64,000 nucleotides of DNA from DATGJX01 sp963830545 (GTDB taxonomy: Bacteria > Vulcanimicrobiota > Vulcanimicrobiia > Vulcanimicrobiales > Vulcanimicrobiaceae), in the NCBI GenBank assembly GCA_963830545.1, contig CAWHMK010000001.1, forward strand, positions 372,001-436,000. Reading direction: 5' to 3'. Under the pieces are notes generated by a model. That model was not told the origin of the DNA and searched no databases. It saw nothing but the letters and a program-made list of their open reading frames with translations. Shown here piece by piece: positions 17,031 to 24,841 of the stretch. Within the stretch, counting starts at the first letter, position 1; every line of letters begins with the position of its first letter. A program made the position numbers and the translations under genes.

Positions 17031-17540
17031 ATGCCGCAGGTCGAACTGCAACGGCCGCTGAGCGTGCCCGCCGTGCCTGCGCGTTCGGCCGCGTCGTCCA
17101 TCGTGCACGAGATCGAAGCCGAACGCGGAGCTTGGAGCGACTTCGCACTCTATCTCGATTTCGCGAGTTTGGGTCTGCCCGACGTGGGTTACGTTGCGAT
17201 TCCGGCCCGCCTTACCGGCGTGACCGAAGCGCTCGAGCCCAGACACGAAATCCGGTTCACGATGCGCGCGCGGCGCAGTCCTCAAGCATTTCCGACATTC
17301 GAGGGTGCGCTCGGCATCGACGCGACCGGTGCATCCAACGCGCAGATCTGGCTTGCCGGAACGTACGAGTTGCCGCTTCACACGTTCGGTGGGCTCATCG
17401 ACCGGATGTTCGCGCGCGGATCCGCCGAAAAGTCGCTTGAAAACATGTTGAACGAACTCGGCGGCGCCATCGAGGCGCGCGTGCAGAAACGCGAACGCGA
17501 CAACGTGCGCTACCGGCTGATCTTCAGCACCGGCGAGTAA
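17031..17540 (+). CDS. Hypothetical protein, possible ligand-binding beta-sheet fold
   Basis: 169 residues without signal peptide or membrane segment. The segment LYLDFASLGLPDVGYVAIPARL followed by EIRFTMRARRSPQAFPTFEGALGIDATGASNAQIWLAGTYELPLHTFGGLIDRMF suggests alternating strands ending in a helix, as in SRPBCC/START-like ligand-binding domains, but I cannot place it in a named family. The C-terminal helix (AEKSLENMLNELGGAIEARV) also fits such a fold. It is followed after one base by the pterin dehydratase gene, so the two are probably one transcription unit. Confidence 0.7.
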   Translation: MPQVELQRPLSVPAVPARSAASSIVHEIEAERGAWSDFALYLDFASLGLPDVGYVAIPARLTGVTEALEPRHEIRFTMRARRSPQAFPTFEGALGIDATGASNAQIWLAGTYELPLHTFGGLIDRMFARGSAEKSLENMLNELGGAIEARVQKRERDNVRYRLIFSTGE

Positions 17541-17541
17541 C

Positions 17542-17901
17542 GTGGCGCATCTCGCGGATCGCGTGTGCGTCCCGTGCCGCGGCGGCGTCCCGCCGATGGA
17601 GCTGCCCCAAGCGGAGGCGCTCCTCGCGCAATTGGGTGAAGACTGGCGGATCGAACAAACGGACGACCATCCGTTGCTGCAAAAGACGTATCGTTTCAAA
17701 GACTTCCGCGAGGCACTGACTTTCGTCGACGCCGTCGGCGCACTCGCCGAGGAGCAGGCGCATCATCCCGACATCTTCCTTGCGTGGGGCCGTGTCACGC
17801 TGCAGGTTTGGACGCACAAAATCAAAGGCCTGACCGAAAGCGATTTCGTGTTCGCAGCAAAGTGCAATCGCATCCAGGGGAGGGAACGCCGTAACGCCTA
17901 A
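17542..17901 (+). CDS. phhB: Pterin-4a-carbinolamine dehydratase (4a-hydroxytetrahydrobiopterin dehydratase)
   Basis: About 119 residues from a GTG immediately after the previous stop. The family signature is clear: TYRFKDFREALTFVDAVGALAEEQAHHPDI, then the catalytic tryptophan/histidine strand VTLQVWTHKIKGLTESDFVFAAK. The enzyme dehydrates the carbinolamine formed by aromatic amino acid hydroxylases and regenerates the pterin; in bacteria lacking phenylalanine hydroxylase it also participates in molybdopterin or other pterin chemistry. No hydroxylase is nearby. The N-terminal 18 residues (with Cys 9 and Cys 12) extend beyond the core family, so an internal start such as the ATG at MELPQAEALL is possible. 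The TAA stop overlaps the ATG of the next gene by one base. Confidence 0.9.
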   Translation: MAHLADRVCVPCRGGVPPMELPQAEALLAQLGEDWRIEQTDDHPLLQKTYRFKDFREALTFVDAVGALAEEQAHHPDIFLAWGRVTLQVWTHKIKGLTESDFVFAAKCNRIQGRERRNA

Positions 17902-18491
17902 TGGTAAGAGACCGGGTGATGGGCACGTTCGCGAAAAGCGCCTCGCTCGCTGCGGTGTGCGTCTGGGCGATCTGTGCGGCTCTACCGCAGAAAGCTGCAG
18001 CGTACGCAATGCCCGGGCTCAATCAATGCACGGTCGTCGCGGTGCAAATGATCGACGACGTCGATTCATCCAACGCCAGGCCCGGAGACTTCTTCCGGTA
18101 TGAAACGATCAATGCCGTAACGGCCGGCAAGAAGGTCGTGATTCCGGCTCGCACGATCGGATACGGCGTGGTAGTCATCGCGGCGCCTGCAGGCAGCGAT
18201 GGACGCCCGGGAACGCTCGTGCTCGAGCCCAGATATTTGGTTCTGCCGTCCGGCGAGCATCTGGGCGTCGTCCTGGATCACAATACGAGCGATCTGCAGC
18301 GCAACGGCAGCAGCGGAAATATGCCGGGGTATTTGGGCGCCGTACCGGTCCCCGGTTTGGGCGCGGCGATCGGCATCTTCAACTTCTTCCATCACGGCCG
18401 GAACATCGAAGTGAAAAAAGGTACCGCCTTCACCATTTTTCCGAGCGATTCGCCGACGAGCCGGCGCTGTCAGGATCATCCGGACCTGTAA
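17901..18491 (+). CDS. Hypothetical secreted protein
   Basis: 196 residues with an N-terminal signal peptide (hydrophobic stretch SLAAVCVWAICAALPQ after a basic start, cleavage near AAAYA). The mature part reads as beta-rich: RPGDFFRYETINAVTAGKKVVIPARTIGYGVVVIAAPA, then TLVLEPRYLVLPSGEHLGV, and near the end EVKKGTAFTIFPS. The pattern 'IPA-T-GxG' followed by 'kGTaFtifp' recalls proteins in which a surface-exposed Sm-like/OB fold controls access. No function is assigned. It is coupled to the dehydratase gene by a one-base stop/start overlap and is followed 45 bases later by the TonB receptor gene. Met 7 is an alternative start. Confidence 0.68.
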   Translation: MVRDRVMGTFAKSASLAAVCVWAICAALPQKAAAYAMPGLNQCTVVAVQMIDDVDSSNARPGDFFRYETINAVTAGKKVVIPARTIGYGVVVIAAPAGSDGRPGTLVLEPRYLVLPSGEHLGVVLDHNTSDLQRNGSSGNMPGYLGAVPVPGLGAAIGIFNFFHHGRNIEVKKGTAFTIFPSDSPTSRRCQDHPDL

Positions 18492-18536
18492 GCGCCCACA
18501 GGGTTCGCTCAGCGTATTTTTGTAAGGTATCGTGTC

Positions 18537-20792
18537 GTGTTCGTGATTTTCGCCGTCGTTTGCTGCCTCGTTTCCGGCACCGTTCACACACCGTCCGGCG
18601 CGCCGATTTCGGACGTGAACGTCGTGTTGGACGGACCCGCAAGACAACAGGCGACGAGCGACGTGCGCGGACGGTTCGCTCTGCAAACCATCGCGGGAGT
18701 GTACCGCTTGACCGCATTGCGCCGCGGGTATTCCCCGGTAACGGTCTCCCCCGTGCAAGTGAGCGGCGACACCACGCTGGACGTCGTTTTGCAGCCGGTC
18801 GACTCGCCGCAGCTGCGAACCATCGGAAGCGTTACGGTGAACGGACGTTTGGCCCGCATCAGCGGCGCAATCCCTTCGGTAACGCTCACTCGCAGCGATC
18901 TGGATCGCACGGGCACGGATCGCATCAGTGAGGGCCTGCTCGACATTCCGTCGCTCGACATTCAATATCCGCATAACGGCGGCACCGCAGGTTTGCAAAC
19001 GGTTTCGCTGCGCGGGCCAGACCCGTCCGAAACGATGCTCACCCTCGACGGCCAACTCCTCAACGACGCAAACACCGGAGACGTCGACATTTCGCAGCTA
19101 CCGGTTGCGGCATTTTCATCCATCGACGTTTCCGAAGGACTCGGTCCGCAAGATCTCGAGGGCAGCAGTACGATTGGCGGTGCGGTAAACTTGCTCTCGC
19201 TGCATCCGACGCGCGATCCGCATTCGGCGTTCTCGCTTTCGGCCGGCTCGTTCGGTCAGAGCGAAGCGTGGTTCAACGCGACCGGCTCGCAGAGCAAATT
19301 GGGGTATGCGTTCGCCCTGGACGATCAGCAAGAAGCCGGATACGTGAACCAGACTGCCGTCGTCTGTTCGTTCGATTCATCCGCCTGCGCGCCGCAATTT
19401 CTGGGCTCGGCGACTTCGCAGCGATCTGCGCTCGCGAATCTCACGTATACGTTCTCGCAGAATGCGGACGCCGGCGCGCGCATCTTCACGATGGGCGACG
19501 TGCGTGACCAAAGCGCCGGAATCGCCGGCATCGATTCGGTTACCGGCATACTCGAAGGTCCCGGGCCGCAAACGTTCGCGCAAAGTATCCGCGCGTACGA
19601 CGTACATGGGCGCACGGTGCTCGGGTCGGGTGAACTGGTTGCCGATCTTTCGCGCTCGGACGACAACGTCGACGTTGCGGGCGGCGGCGTTTCCAATCCG
19701 CTTTACGACCTCTCGCACCTCGATCTGCGCACCAACGAATCCTTCCAGTGGGGACGCACGTTCGCCGCATCGAGCTTCGCCGTGGGCGGGTACCAGCGGC
19801 AGGAAACCTTCATCGCACCCGGTGCCGTTCCGCAGCTCTCACAGAACATTGCATCGTACTTTTTGCGCGGCGCTTGGCAGCCCGGCCGCAGGCTTCATCT
19901 TGCCGCAGCCGCATACGAATCGCGCTACTCGACGTTCGGCTCGAACCTCGACGGACGTTTCAGCGCCGTCTACGATACGGATCCGCAAACCTCGCTGCGC
20001 TTTTCGGCCGGCACGGGCTTTCGCGCGCCGCTCCTCATCGAGCGCTATGTCTTTCCGGCCGATCAATTGCCGCCTCCCGACAACAATTGCGTCGTTGCGG
20101 GACAAGGCAATCCGCAAGAACGGCCGGAGCACGCAACGGAATACGAATTCGGCGGTTCGCATCAATTCGGCGCGGACGCTACGCTCGATGCGTCGTTCTA
20201 CCGCACGAACCTGCGCGACCCGATCGAAAATTACTATCCCGGCGAAACGTGTCCCACCATCAGTTATTCGTACCCGATCAACATCGGCAACGCCGTATAC
20301 GAAGGGGCGGAGTTGCACTACGTGCAGCGTTTTCCGCGAGCTCATGCTTTCATCACCGCCATGTACGGTCTGAACGTTGCTTATCCGGCGAACATGCCGG
20401 CCACCGTTTCGAACCCGACCTCCGGGGCGTACATCGTGAACGACGAGCAGTTTCCGAACATCCCGCAGCAGCAGGCATCACTCGAAGGCGACTGGGAGAA
20501 CCGCGGCTGGCACGCCGCGGCGATCGGCGTTTTCCGCGGGAATAACAATCCGCTCAATCAGCCGCCGGTCGTATTCGTCGATGCTGCCGTTGGCCGTCAA
20601 ATGGGCACGCACGTCGATCTCACGCTCGCCGGCACGAATCTATTCAATGCGGCAGCCGGAAAATTCCAAGTGTTCGGCGGCGGCCGACCGTATTACGGCG
20701 TCGTGGCATCCGGAAAGTTTGGTCCGCTTCCGACCAATCTCCTGACCGTCGAGCCCGCGGGAGTGCGGCTAATCCTCACCCTTCGTCACTAG
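18537..20792 (+). CDS. TonB-dependent outer-membrane receptor with N-terminal carboxypeptidase-regulatory-like domain
   Basis: 751 residues from a GTG. A short hydrophobic leader (MFVIFAVVCCLVSG) is followed by a beta-sandwich domain (GTVHTPSGAPISDVNVVLDGP ... GRFALQTIAGVYRLTALRRGY, about residues 13-80). Next is a plug domain (SRSDLDR-like start, SLDIQYPHNGGTAGLQTVSLRG, about 95-215) and a 22-strand-type barrel with many aromatic-ended strands. The C-terminus ends in an aromatic/basic strand (GVRLILTLRH), consistent with Bam recognition. It imports a siderophore, cobalamin, glycan or similar ligand with TonB energy; no TonB/ExbBD or partner lipoprotein is in the window. This gene is the main evidence for an outer membrane. 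Confidence 0.93.
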   Translation: MFVIFAVVCCLVSGTVHTPSGAPISDVNVVLDGPARQQATSDVRGRFALQTIAGVYRLTALRRGYSPVTVSPVQVSGDTTLDVVLQPVDSPQLRTIGSVTVNGRLARISGAIPSVTLTRSDLDRTGTDRISEGLLDIPSLDIQYPHNGGTAGLQTVSLRGPDPSETMLTLDGQLLNDANTGDVDISQLPVAAFSSIDVSEGLGPQDLEGSSTIGGAVNLLSLHPTRDPHSAFSLSAGSFGQSEAWFNATGSQSKLGYAFALDDQQEAGYVNQTAVVCSFDSSACAPQFLGSATSQRSALANLTYTFSQNADAGARIFTMGDVRDQSAGIAGIDSVTGILEGPGPQTFAQSIRAYDVHGRTVLGSGELVADLSRSDDNVDVAGGGVSNPLYDLSHLDLRTNESFQWGRTFAASSFAVGGYQRQETFIAPGAVPQLSQNIASYFLRGAWQPGRRLHLAAAAYESRYSTFGSNLDGRFSAVYDTDPQTSLRFSAGTGFRAPLLIERYVFPADQLPPPDNNCVVAGQGNPQERPEHATEYEFGGSHQFGADATLDASFYRTNLRDPIENYYPGETCPTISYSYPINIGNAVYEGAELHYVQRFPRAHAFITAMYGLNVAYPANMPATVSNPTSGAYIVNDEQFPNIPQQQASLEGDWENRGWHAAAIGVFRGNNNPLNQPPVVFVDAAVGRQMGTHVDLTLAGTNLFNAAAGKFQVFGGGRPYYGVVASGKFGPLPTNLLTVEPAGVRLILTLRH

Positions 20793-20826
20793 GCGCCGAT
20801 TGCCGAAGTCGATCCCGGTGTCTGCA

Positions 20827-21693
20827 TCAACCGATCCGTGGAACGTTCTTGACGAACGCGGCAATGGCCGGCAACGTCAGATCGGGACGGTCGCGGTGCG
20901 GTGCGTGTCCGCAGCGCGCGAGATAAAGCGAGTCGACTCGGGCATGCGTCGCATTGCGCGCAATTGCGTCGAGCTGCGCGAGGGTGCCGTATTCATCGGC
21001 GTCACCCTGAACGAGCAGCAGCGGAATGCGAATCTTGCGGATGGAGTCCTCGATGTTCCATTCGCGGAAGGCGGCCTGCAGCCAAACGTCGTTCCAGCCG
21101 TAGAACGTGCGGTCGACGTCGTCGTGATACCGCGCCAGACGCTGCCGCAAATCTCCCGATTCATACGCGTCTTTCGCGCGCGAGATGCTCTGCACGCCGC
21201 CGTCTTCGACGAAAACGTGCGCCGCTTCCGCGACGACGCCGCGCACGTGCGCGCCAATCTCACCGGCGTAGATCAGTGCGATAGACGCACCGTCGCTGTG
21301 TCCGACGAGCACCGCATCGCGCACGTCGAATGCGGCCAGCACGTCCGGCAATGCTTCGAGCGCTTCGTCGTGCATATATGAAATCGCGCGGGGCTCTTCG
21401 AGCACTTGCGAAAAACCGCTTCCGTAGCGTGAATACGCCAGGACGGCGCAGCCGGTAAGCCGCGCCAGTGCCTCCGGCACGTCTTTCCACATGGCCGCCG
21501 AACCCAGACCCTCGTGCAGTAGAACGATCGCCGGCAGTTCGTTCGAACCCTCGACGTACGCAGCTTCTATACGCCGGCCGGCTGCCGTTATGTCTTGGAT
21601 GGGACGAATTTGAGCGATAGCGAGTTGATGCAGTAGCGCGTTCCGCGCGGTTCCGGGCCGTCCTCGAACACGTGGCCCAAGTGCGAATCGCAT
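20827..21693 (-). CDS. Alpha/beta hydrolase
   Basis: The conserved part starts near IEAAYVEG and carries the oxyanion-side HEGLGSAAMW motif, the nucleophile elbow GHSDGAS, an acidic residue in VQGDADEYG and the catalytic His in CGHAPHRDRP. With about 255-260 residues in the core it fits pimeloyl-ester/haloperoxidase-type hydrolases; the substrate is unknown. The start is uncertain: the longest frame starts at 21693, overlapping msrB by 106 bases, and no ATG, GTG or TTG occurs between the end of msrB and the first conserved strand. A frame error or a non-canonical start near 21610 is possible. Confidence 0.82.
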   Translation of the reverse strand: MRFALGPRVRGRPGTARNALLHQLAIAQIRPIQDITAAGRRIEAAYVEGSNELPAIVLLHEGLGSAAMWKDVPEALARLTGCAVLAYSRYGSGFSQVLEEPRAISYMHDEALEALPDVLAAFDVRDAVLVGHSDGASIALIYAGEIGAHVRGVVAEAAHVFVEDGGVQSISRAKDAYESGDLRQRLARYHDDVDRTFYGWNDVWLQAAFREWNIEDSIRKIRIPLLLVQGDADEYGTLAQLDAIARNATHARVDSLYLARCGHAPHRDRPDLTLPAIAAFVKNVPRIG

Positions 21694-21974
21694 TGCTTGC
21701 AGCGCACTTCCACGCGGTTCATGCCGTGACTGTCATCCTCGAGCAGCCGCACATTCTGCTGCTGTTCGGGATGGCTGAAACTCGGCCAGCCGCAGTGCGA
21801 GTCGAATTTTGAAGACGATTCAAAGAGTTCCGTTCCGCAGGCGCCGCAAACGAATACGCCTTCACCGCGTTCCTCCAACAGGCTGCCCGTAAACGGACGT
21901 TCCGTTCCGCCTTTGCGCAGCACCTGATACCGTTCCGGGCCCAGCTCGGCGAGCCACTCTTCTTCAGTTTTCAT
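21588..21974 (-). CDS. msrB: Peptide-methionine (R)-S-oxide reductase MsrB
   Basis: 128 residues, full length for MsrB. The two zinc-binding CxxC pairs are visible (VCGACGTELF and VRCKQCDSHLGHVFEDGP), as are the substrate-binding FDSHCGWPSF segment and the catalytic RYCINS near the C-terminus. It reduces the R-diastereomer of methionine sulfoxide in proteins using thioredoxin; no signal peptide, so it is cytoplasmic. The ATG overlaps the stop of the PilZ gene (ATGA), indicating a coupled pair. Confidence 0.96.
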   Translation of the reverse strand: MKTEEEWLAELGPERYQVLRKGGTERPFTGSLLEERGEGVFVCGACGTELFESSSKFDSHCGWPSFSHPEQQQNVRLLEDDSHGMNRVEVRCKQCDSHLGHVFEDGPEPRGTRYCINSLSLKFVPSKT

Positions 21975-22645
21975 TCCAGCATCTCGACGTCGCTTCCGGA
22001 CTCGTCAAAGAGAAAGCGCGTATCGAACGAATGTTGTTCTCCGGTTCCGAGATCGTTGACGCGCGAATGGATCGAAAGACGGTGCAGTGTCTTGCCGTTG
22101 CGCTTGAGCGGGCCCGCATAGAAGTACTGCACCAGCGGGATCTTGTCTTTTTCGAGCGCGGCCAAACGTCCGCGCTGCACGATCATTTCCAGCAGCCGTT
22201 CCTGCAGCCGCTGCGGAATCAGCCGCGCGACGTCGTCCGCCTGCATACGGACGAGTTCCAACTCCTTCTGCGCCTTGTTTGCAACGGCCACAGCCTCGTT
22301 GTTGCAAAAACGCACGAGCGCGTCCCAATCGTCGGCGCCGATTCCGGTGTGTTGCAGACCGTAACGCCATACGGGCTTGCCATGGAGCGTTCCCTGAGTG
22401 CACCATACGTGTTTAGCGCGCAGCACGATCGCTCGGTCCTCGACCACGATCCGGAAATTCAACTCGTCACTCTCGAACTTCGCCGTCGAAACGACGCCGA
22501 TGCCACCGGCCGAGATATCGACCGGGATGAGCGCGGTCCAGCCTTGACCGGCCGCCAACCAAACTCGAAATCCGCCGGAGCGGCGCGGATACCGGCGACG
22601 GTTATCCGGTCTGCCCGAAAACCACGTAAGCAGGTCGGTGAGCAT
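21971..22645 (-). CDS. PilZ-domain protein
   Basis: 224 residues. The N-terminal 110 residues have the PilZ c-di-GMP-binding signature, RRRYPRRSGGFRVWL (RxxxR type) and DISAGGIGVVS (D/NxSxxG). The C-terminal half is helical, with heptad-like segments (ELELVRMQADDVARLIPQRLQERLLEMIVQRGRLAALEKDK), ending in an acidic beta-strand tail. It probably senses cyclic di-GMP and passes the signal to a partner; a GGDEF-EAL enzyme is encoded 2 kb away. It is cotranscribed with msrB (4-base overlap) and lies 11 bases downstream of the amine oxidase gene on the same strand. Confidence 0.85.
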   Translation of the reverse strand: MLTDLLTWFSGRPDNRRRYPRRSGGFRVWLAAGQGWTALIPVDISAGGIGVVSTAKFESDELNFRIVVEDRAIVLRAKHVWCTQGTLHGKPVWRYGLQHTGIGADDWDALVRFCNNEAVAVANKAQKELELVRMQADDVARLIPQRLQERLLEMIVQRGRLAALEKDKIPLVQYFYAGPLKRNGKTLHRLSIHSRVNDLGTGEQHSFDTRFLFDESGSDVEMLE

Positions 22646-22656
22646 TCCATTTTACA

Positions 22657-23883
22657 TTATCGGACGATTACGGAGGATACCTGCGCCGCAGCGCGATAGC
22701 CGCTGGCCAGCGCGCCGGCAACGGTGCCCGAATCATCCGGCGATGCGGCCTCACCCGCGAAAAACAGCGTGTCTTCAATGGGAATTGCGAGCTGCTCGCG
22801 CGCGGCGCCGCCATTCACGCGAAGGTAACTGTACGCGCCGCATGCGTATGGATCGCGCTGCCAGTCGTGGTAATACGAGGCTGCCAACGTCTCTCGAACG
22901 CGGGCGCGCGGAAAGAGCGTTTCGCACGCCGTGAGCGCTGCCTCGACGGGATCGGCGCCGCTCGCAATCAGGGCTTGCGCAGCATCACCCCCTGCCCATG
23001 CAACGAGTACGGGCGCGCGCTGGGGCAGACGCGACCAGACGGTGCGAAAACCGCTTTCGGACGGCGTCAGGTAAAAGCCGCCGTCCCAAAATATCGAAAG
23101 AAAGTGCAGCACCACTTTGACGACGGGACCCATCGCCACTGCATGAATTGCGTGCCGTATTTCGCGCGGCAACTGCGGCGAAAACTGCACTCCCCCATTA
23201 CGTAGGACGCCGATCGGCAGCGTTACGATCGCGCACCGAGCTTGCACCCGAACCGGTTCGCCATTCTGCATCGCGTTTATGGAAACGCCTCCGCGCTCCC
23301 ACTCGACCGTTTCGACGCGCGTGTCGAACCGGATATGTTCCGTCAGCATGTCCGCAAGGCGCTGCATGAGTATGCCGTATCCGTTTGCGGGGCGCGCATC
23401 CGTTTCGTTAGCCGCGCTGCGCCACTCGCGCGCAATTCCTTTGATGCTCGCATCCGCGGTGACGGCCGCGTCGAACCCTTCTATGAGCATGCGCGCTTGT
23501 TTCACGCCTTCGACGCCGATGTCGTTCAAGAATTCGTCCACACTGCGGTCCGGCGCGTCGAGATCAACGCGTTCCAATACTCGCTCCGTCGCCGTCCACA
23601 GATCGGGCGAAGCCGAATCGATCGGTACCGTGTCCTCCCCGAACTCACGCAGCAACGCCATCGTCGTTTCTGCTTTGCCGTGAATGAATTCCGCCCCTAA
23701 TTCGATTGGAAACGCACCGTCATTAGTACGAAGCGTGTACGCGCGTCCGCCCGCCCTGTTACGAGCCTCCAGAACGAGCGTATCGAGGCCGCTCTCCCGC
23801 AACCGGCGCGCGGCCGCGAGTCCGGCGGCTCCGGCGCCGATGACTGCGACCGTCGTTATTTCGCGGTCGCTCAACCGCCGCAT
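22657..23883 (-). CDS. FAD-dependent amine oxidase (flavin monoamine oxidase family)
   Basis: 408 residues. The N-terminus has the Rossmann dinucleotide motif VAVIGAGAAGLAAARRLRESG and the second FAD motif LEARNRAGGRAYTL; the C-terminus has LFFAGEAASPDDSGTVAGALASGYRAA, which closes over FAD. The central RCAIVTLPIGVLRNG and ELGAEFIHG segments are typical of polyamine/monoamine oxidases. It oxidatively deaminates amines with oxygen as acceptor, probably in the cytoplasm because no export signal is seen; the substrate cannot be named. It is the first gene of the minus-strand group running through PilZ, msrB and the hydrolase. Confidence 0.9.
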   Translation of the reverse strand: MRRLSDREITTVAVIGAGAAGLAAARRLRESGLDTLVLEARNRAGGRAYTLRTNDGAFPIELGAEFIHGKAETTMALLREFGEDTVPIDSASPDLWTATERVLERVDLDAPDRSVDEFLNDIGVEGVKQARMLIEGFDAAVTADASIKGIAREWRSAANETDARPANGYGILMQRLADMLTEHIRFDTRVETVEWERGGVSINAMQNGEPVRVQARCAIVTLPIGVLRNGGVQFSPQLPREIRHAIHAVAMGPVVKVVLHFLSIFWDGGFYLTPSESGFRTVWSRLPQRAPVLVAWAGGDAAQALIASGADPVEAALTACETLFPRARVRETLAASYYHDWQRDPYACGAYSYLRVNGGAAREQLAIPIEDTLFFAGEAASPDDSGTVAGALASGYRAAAQVSSVIVR

Positions 23884-24176
23884 TAGGTTGTCTTGCGGAC
23901 CCGGCTTAGTGGATCCACGTTACAAATACCGCATCCTCGGTACCGAACTGGTTCGGCTTTGCTGCACAACACGTAGAACTCATTCCGCAGCGCCAGGCAG
24001 TGAAACGCAGTAATGGAAGCCCGACGGTGCAAAGCTGCCGCGATGCGGCACGCGCCGCCCCCGTGAGGGACGATCGTCGCCGTCGACGTTTTCTGGTGAC
24101 ACGAAGCGTTGATGGTATCCCGCGTGAACGGCACTAGTGCGCATAACGCGAATCAGCGTTGTACGGGGTACGCGGC
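23884..24176. other. Intergenic region, about 290 bases, no gene recognised
   Basis: Short frames here read as noise. A 14-base near-perfect palindrome (CCGAACTGGTTCGG, 23943-23956) lies about 60 bases upstream of the amine oxidase start and could be an operator or a short hairpin. No tRNA, riboswitch or terminator with a T-run was recognised. Confidence 0.5.
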
Positions 24177-24347
24177 TTAGAGGCGGCCCGCTAACGCCAA
24201 TGCGATAATTGCAAGCGCGAGCACGGAGACGATCCACGGCTCGGTTCGCTTAACCCACCGTGGTGGCTGATATCTGGCAGCGCGTAGCCCTACCAACAGC
24301 ACCGCAAGAATGACGAAAGGCAGCATATAGAGCGCGGTAGATGTCAT
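24177..24347 (-). CDS. Small two-helix membrane protein
   Basis: A 56-residue protein from the ATG at 24347, supported by GGAGGA eight bases upstream. Two hydrophobic helices (YMLPFVILAVLLVGL and WIVSVLALAIIALALAG) flank a basic cytoplasmic-type loop (RAARYQPPRWVKRTEP). No family recognised; size and layout fit accessory membrane proteins. Its start lies inside a longer alanine-rich frame (24250-24606) in another register, so one of the two may be wrong. Confidence 0.55.
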   Translation of the reverse strand: MTSTALYMLPFVILAVLLVGLRAARYQPPRWVKRTEPWIVSVLALAIIALALAGRL

Positions 24348-24606
24348 GCGGGCAATCCTCCTCGATGTCATGGAGGGGCAACGATCCGGCAGCCGCCGCC
24401 AGAAGAGCGGCCGGCACGTCCGCGCTTGCGGCCGCTACCGCTGCAGCTGCGATTGCTAGAGCGTATGCCGCTTTTGCTGTAGCGCGCAGCTCTCTACGCG
24501 CATGGGACCCCAGTAGGGCAACAAGTGCCGTCACGTCTCCGACCTCAAACGGCGCCGATTGCGTTTGCACGGAGCCATCCAGCGAACGTTTCTCGCCTGC
24601 AGACAT
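24250..24606 (-). CDS. Possible alanine-rich protein, doubtful
   Basis: A 118-residue frame starting MSAGEKRSLDGSVQTQS. The first 95 residues are plausible as protein: a soluble start, a helical ALVALLGSHARRELRATAKAAYALAIAAAAVAAASADVPAALLAAAAGS stretch, and then HDIEEDCPHD. The remainder overlaps the small membrane protein by 98 bases in another register. The real end may be near 24347 if a frame error exists. No family recognised. Confidence 0.3.
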   Translation of the reverse strand: MSAGEKRSLDGSVQTQSAPFEVGDVTALVALLGSHARRELRATAKAAYALAIAAAAVAAASADVPAALLAAAAGSLPLHDIEEDCPHDIYRALYAAFRHSCGAVGRATRCQISATTVG

Positions 24607-24664
24607 CTATCCCCGGGGCTGGCGCCGGAGCCGGACGATGAGAGATAGCGGACTCTACAGCAGA

Positions 24665-24699
24665 TAAAAAAGGAGAGCGGGCGTGTTATTCGCCCGCTC
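24665..24699 (-). terminator. Rho-independent terminator
   Basis: A perfect 9-bp GC-rich stem (GAGCGGGCG/CGCCCGCTC) with a 7-base loop, followed on the minus strand by TCC and six Ts. It overlaps the stop codon and last residues of the 49-residue protein at 24686-24835, so it ends the minus-strand transcription unit coming from the 36 kb direction. Confidence 0.85.
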
Positions 24700-24835
24700 C
24701 GAGATCCGAACGCGTTTCTTCTTCGTCCATCGCGTCGTCGTCGATCTCCTGATTTTCTATTTCGCCACGCTCGGTTTTCGGACGCTCCGTCGTCGGCATT
24801 TTGTCGCGGTCGCGCGTGTTCTCTCGATCATTCAT
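24686..24835 (-). CDS. Small acidic hydrophilic protein (49 residues), unknown
   Basis: Begins MNDRENTRDRDKMPTTE and ends RSDLGAGE; it contains 16 Asp/Glu, no cysteine, tryptophan or hydrophobic run, and is predicted to be disordered. GAGGTGA lies nine bases before the ATG. The stop codon falls in the loop of a strong terminator, as expected for a genuine last gene of an operon. It sits 6 bases downstream of the GGDEF-EAL gene. No family recognised; coding status rests on ribosome site, composition and terminator placement. Confidence 0.6.
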   Translation of the reverse strand: MNDRENTRDRDKMPTTERPKTERGEIENQEIDDDAMDEEETRSDLGAGE

Positions 24836-24841
24836 AAGCGG

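Noticed and set aside
15897..17699. A 600-residue minus-strand frame antisense to the aspartyl protease
   Set aside because: No domain pattern, opposite two or more good genes; an artefact of GC-rich codons.
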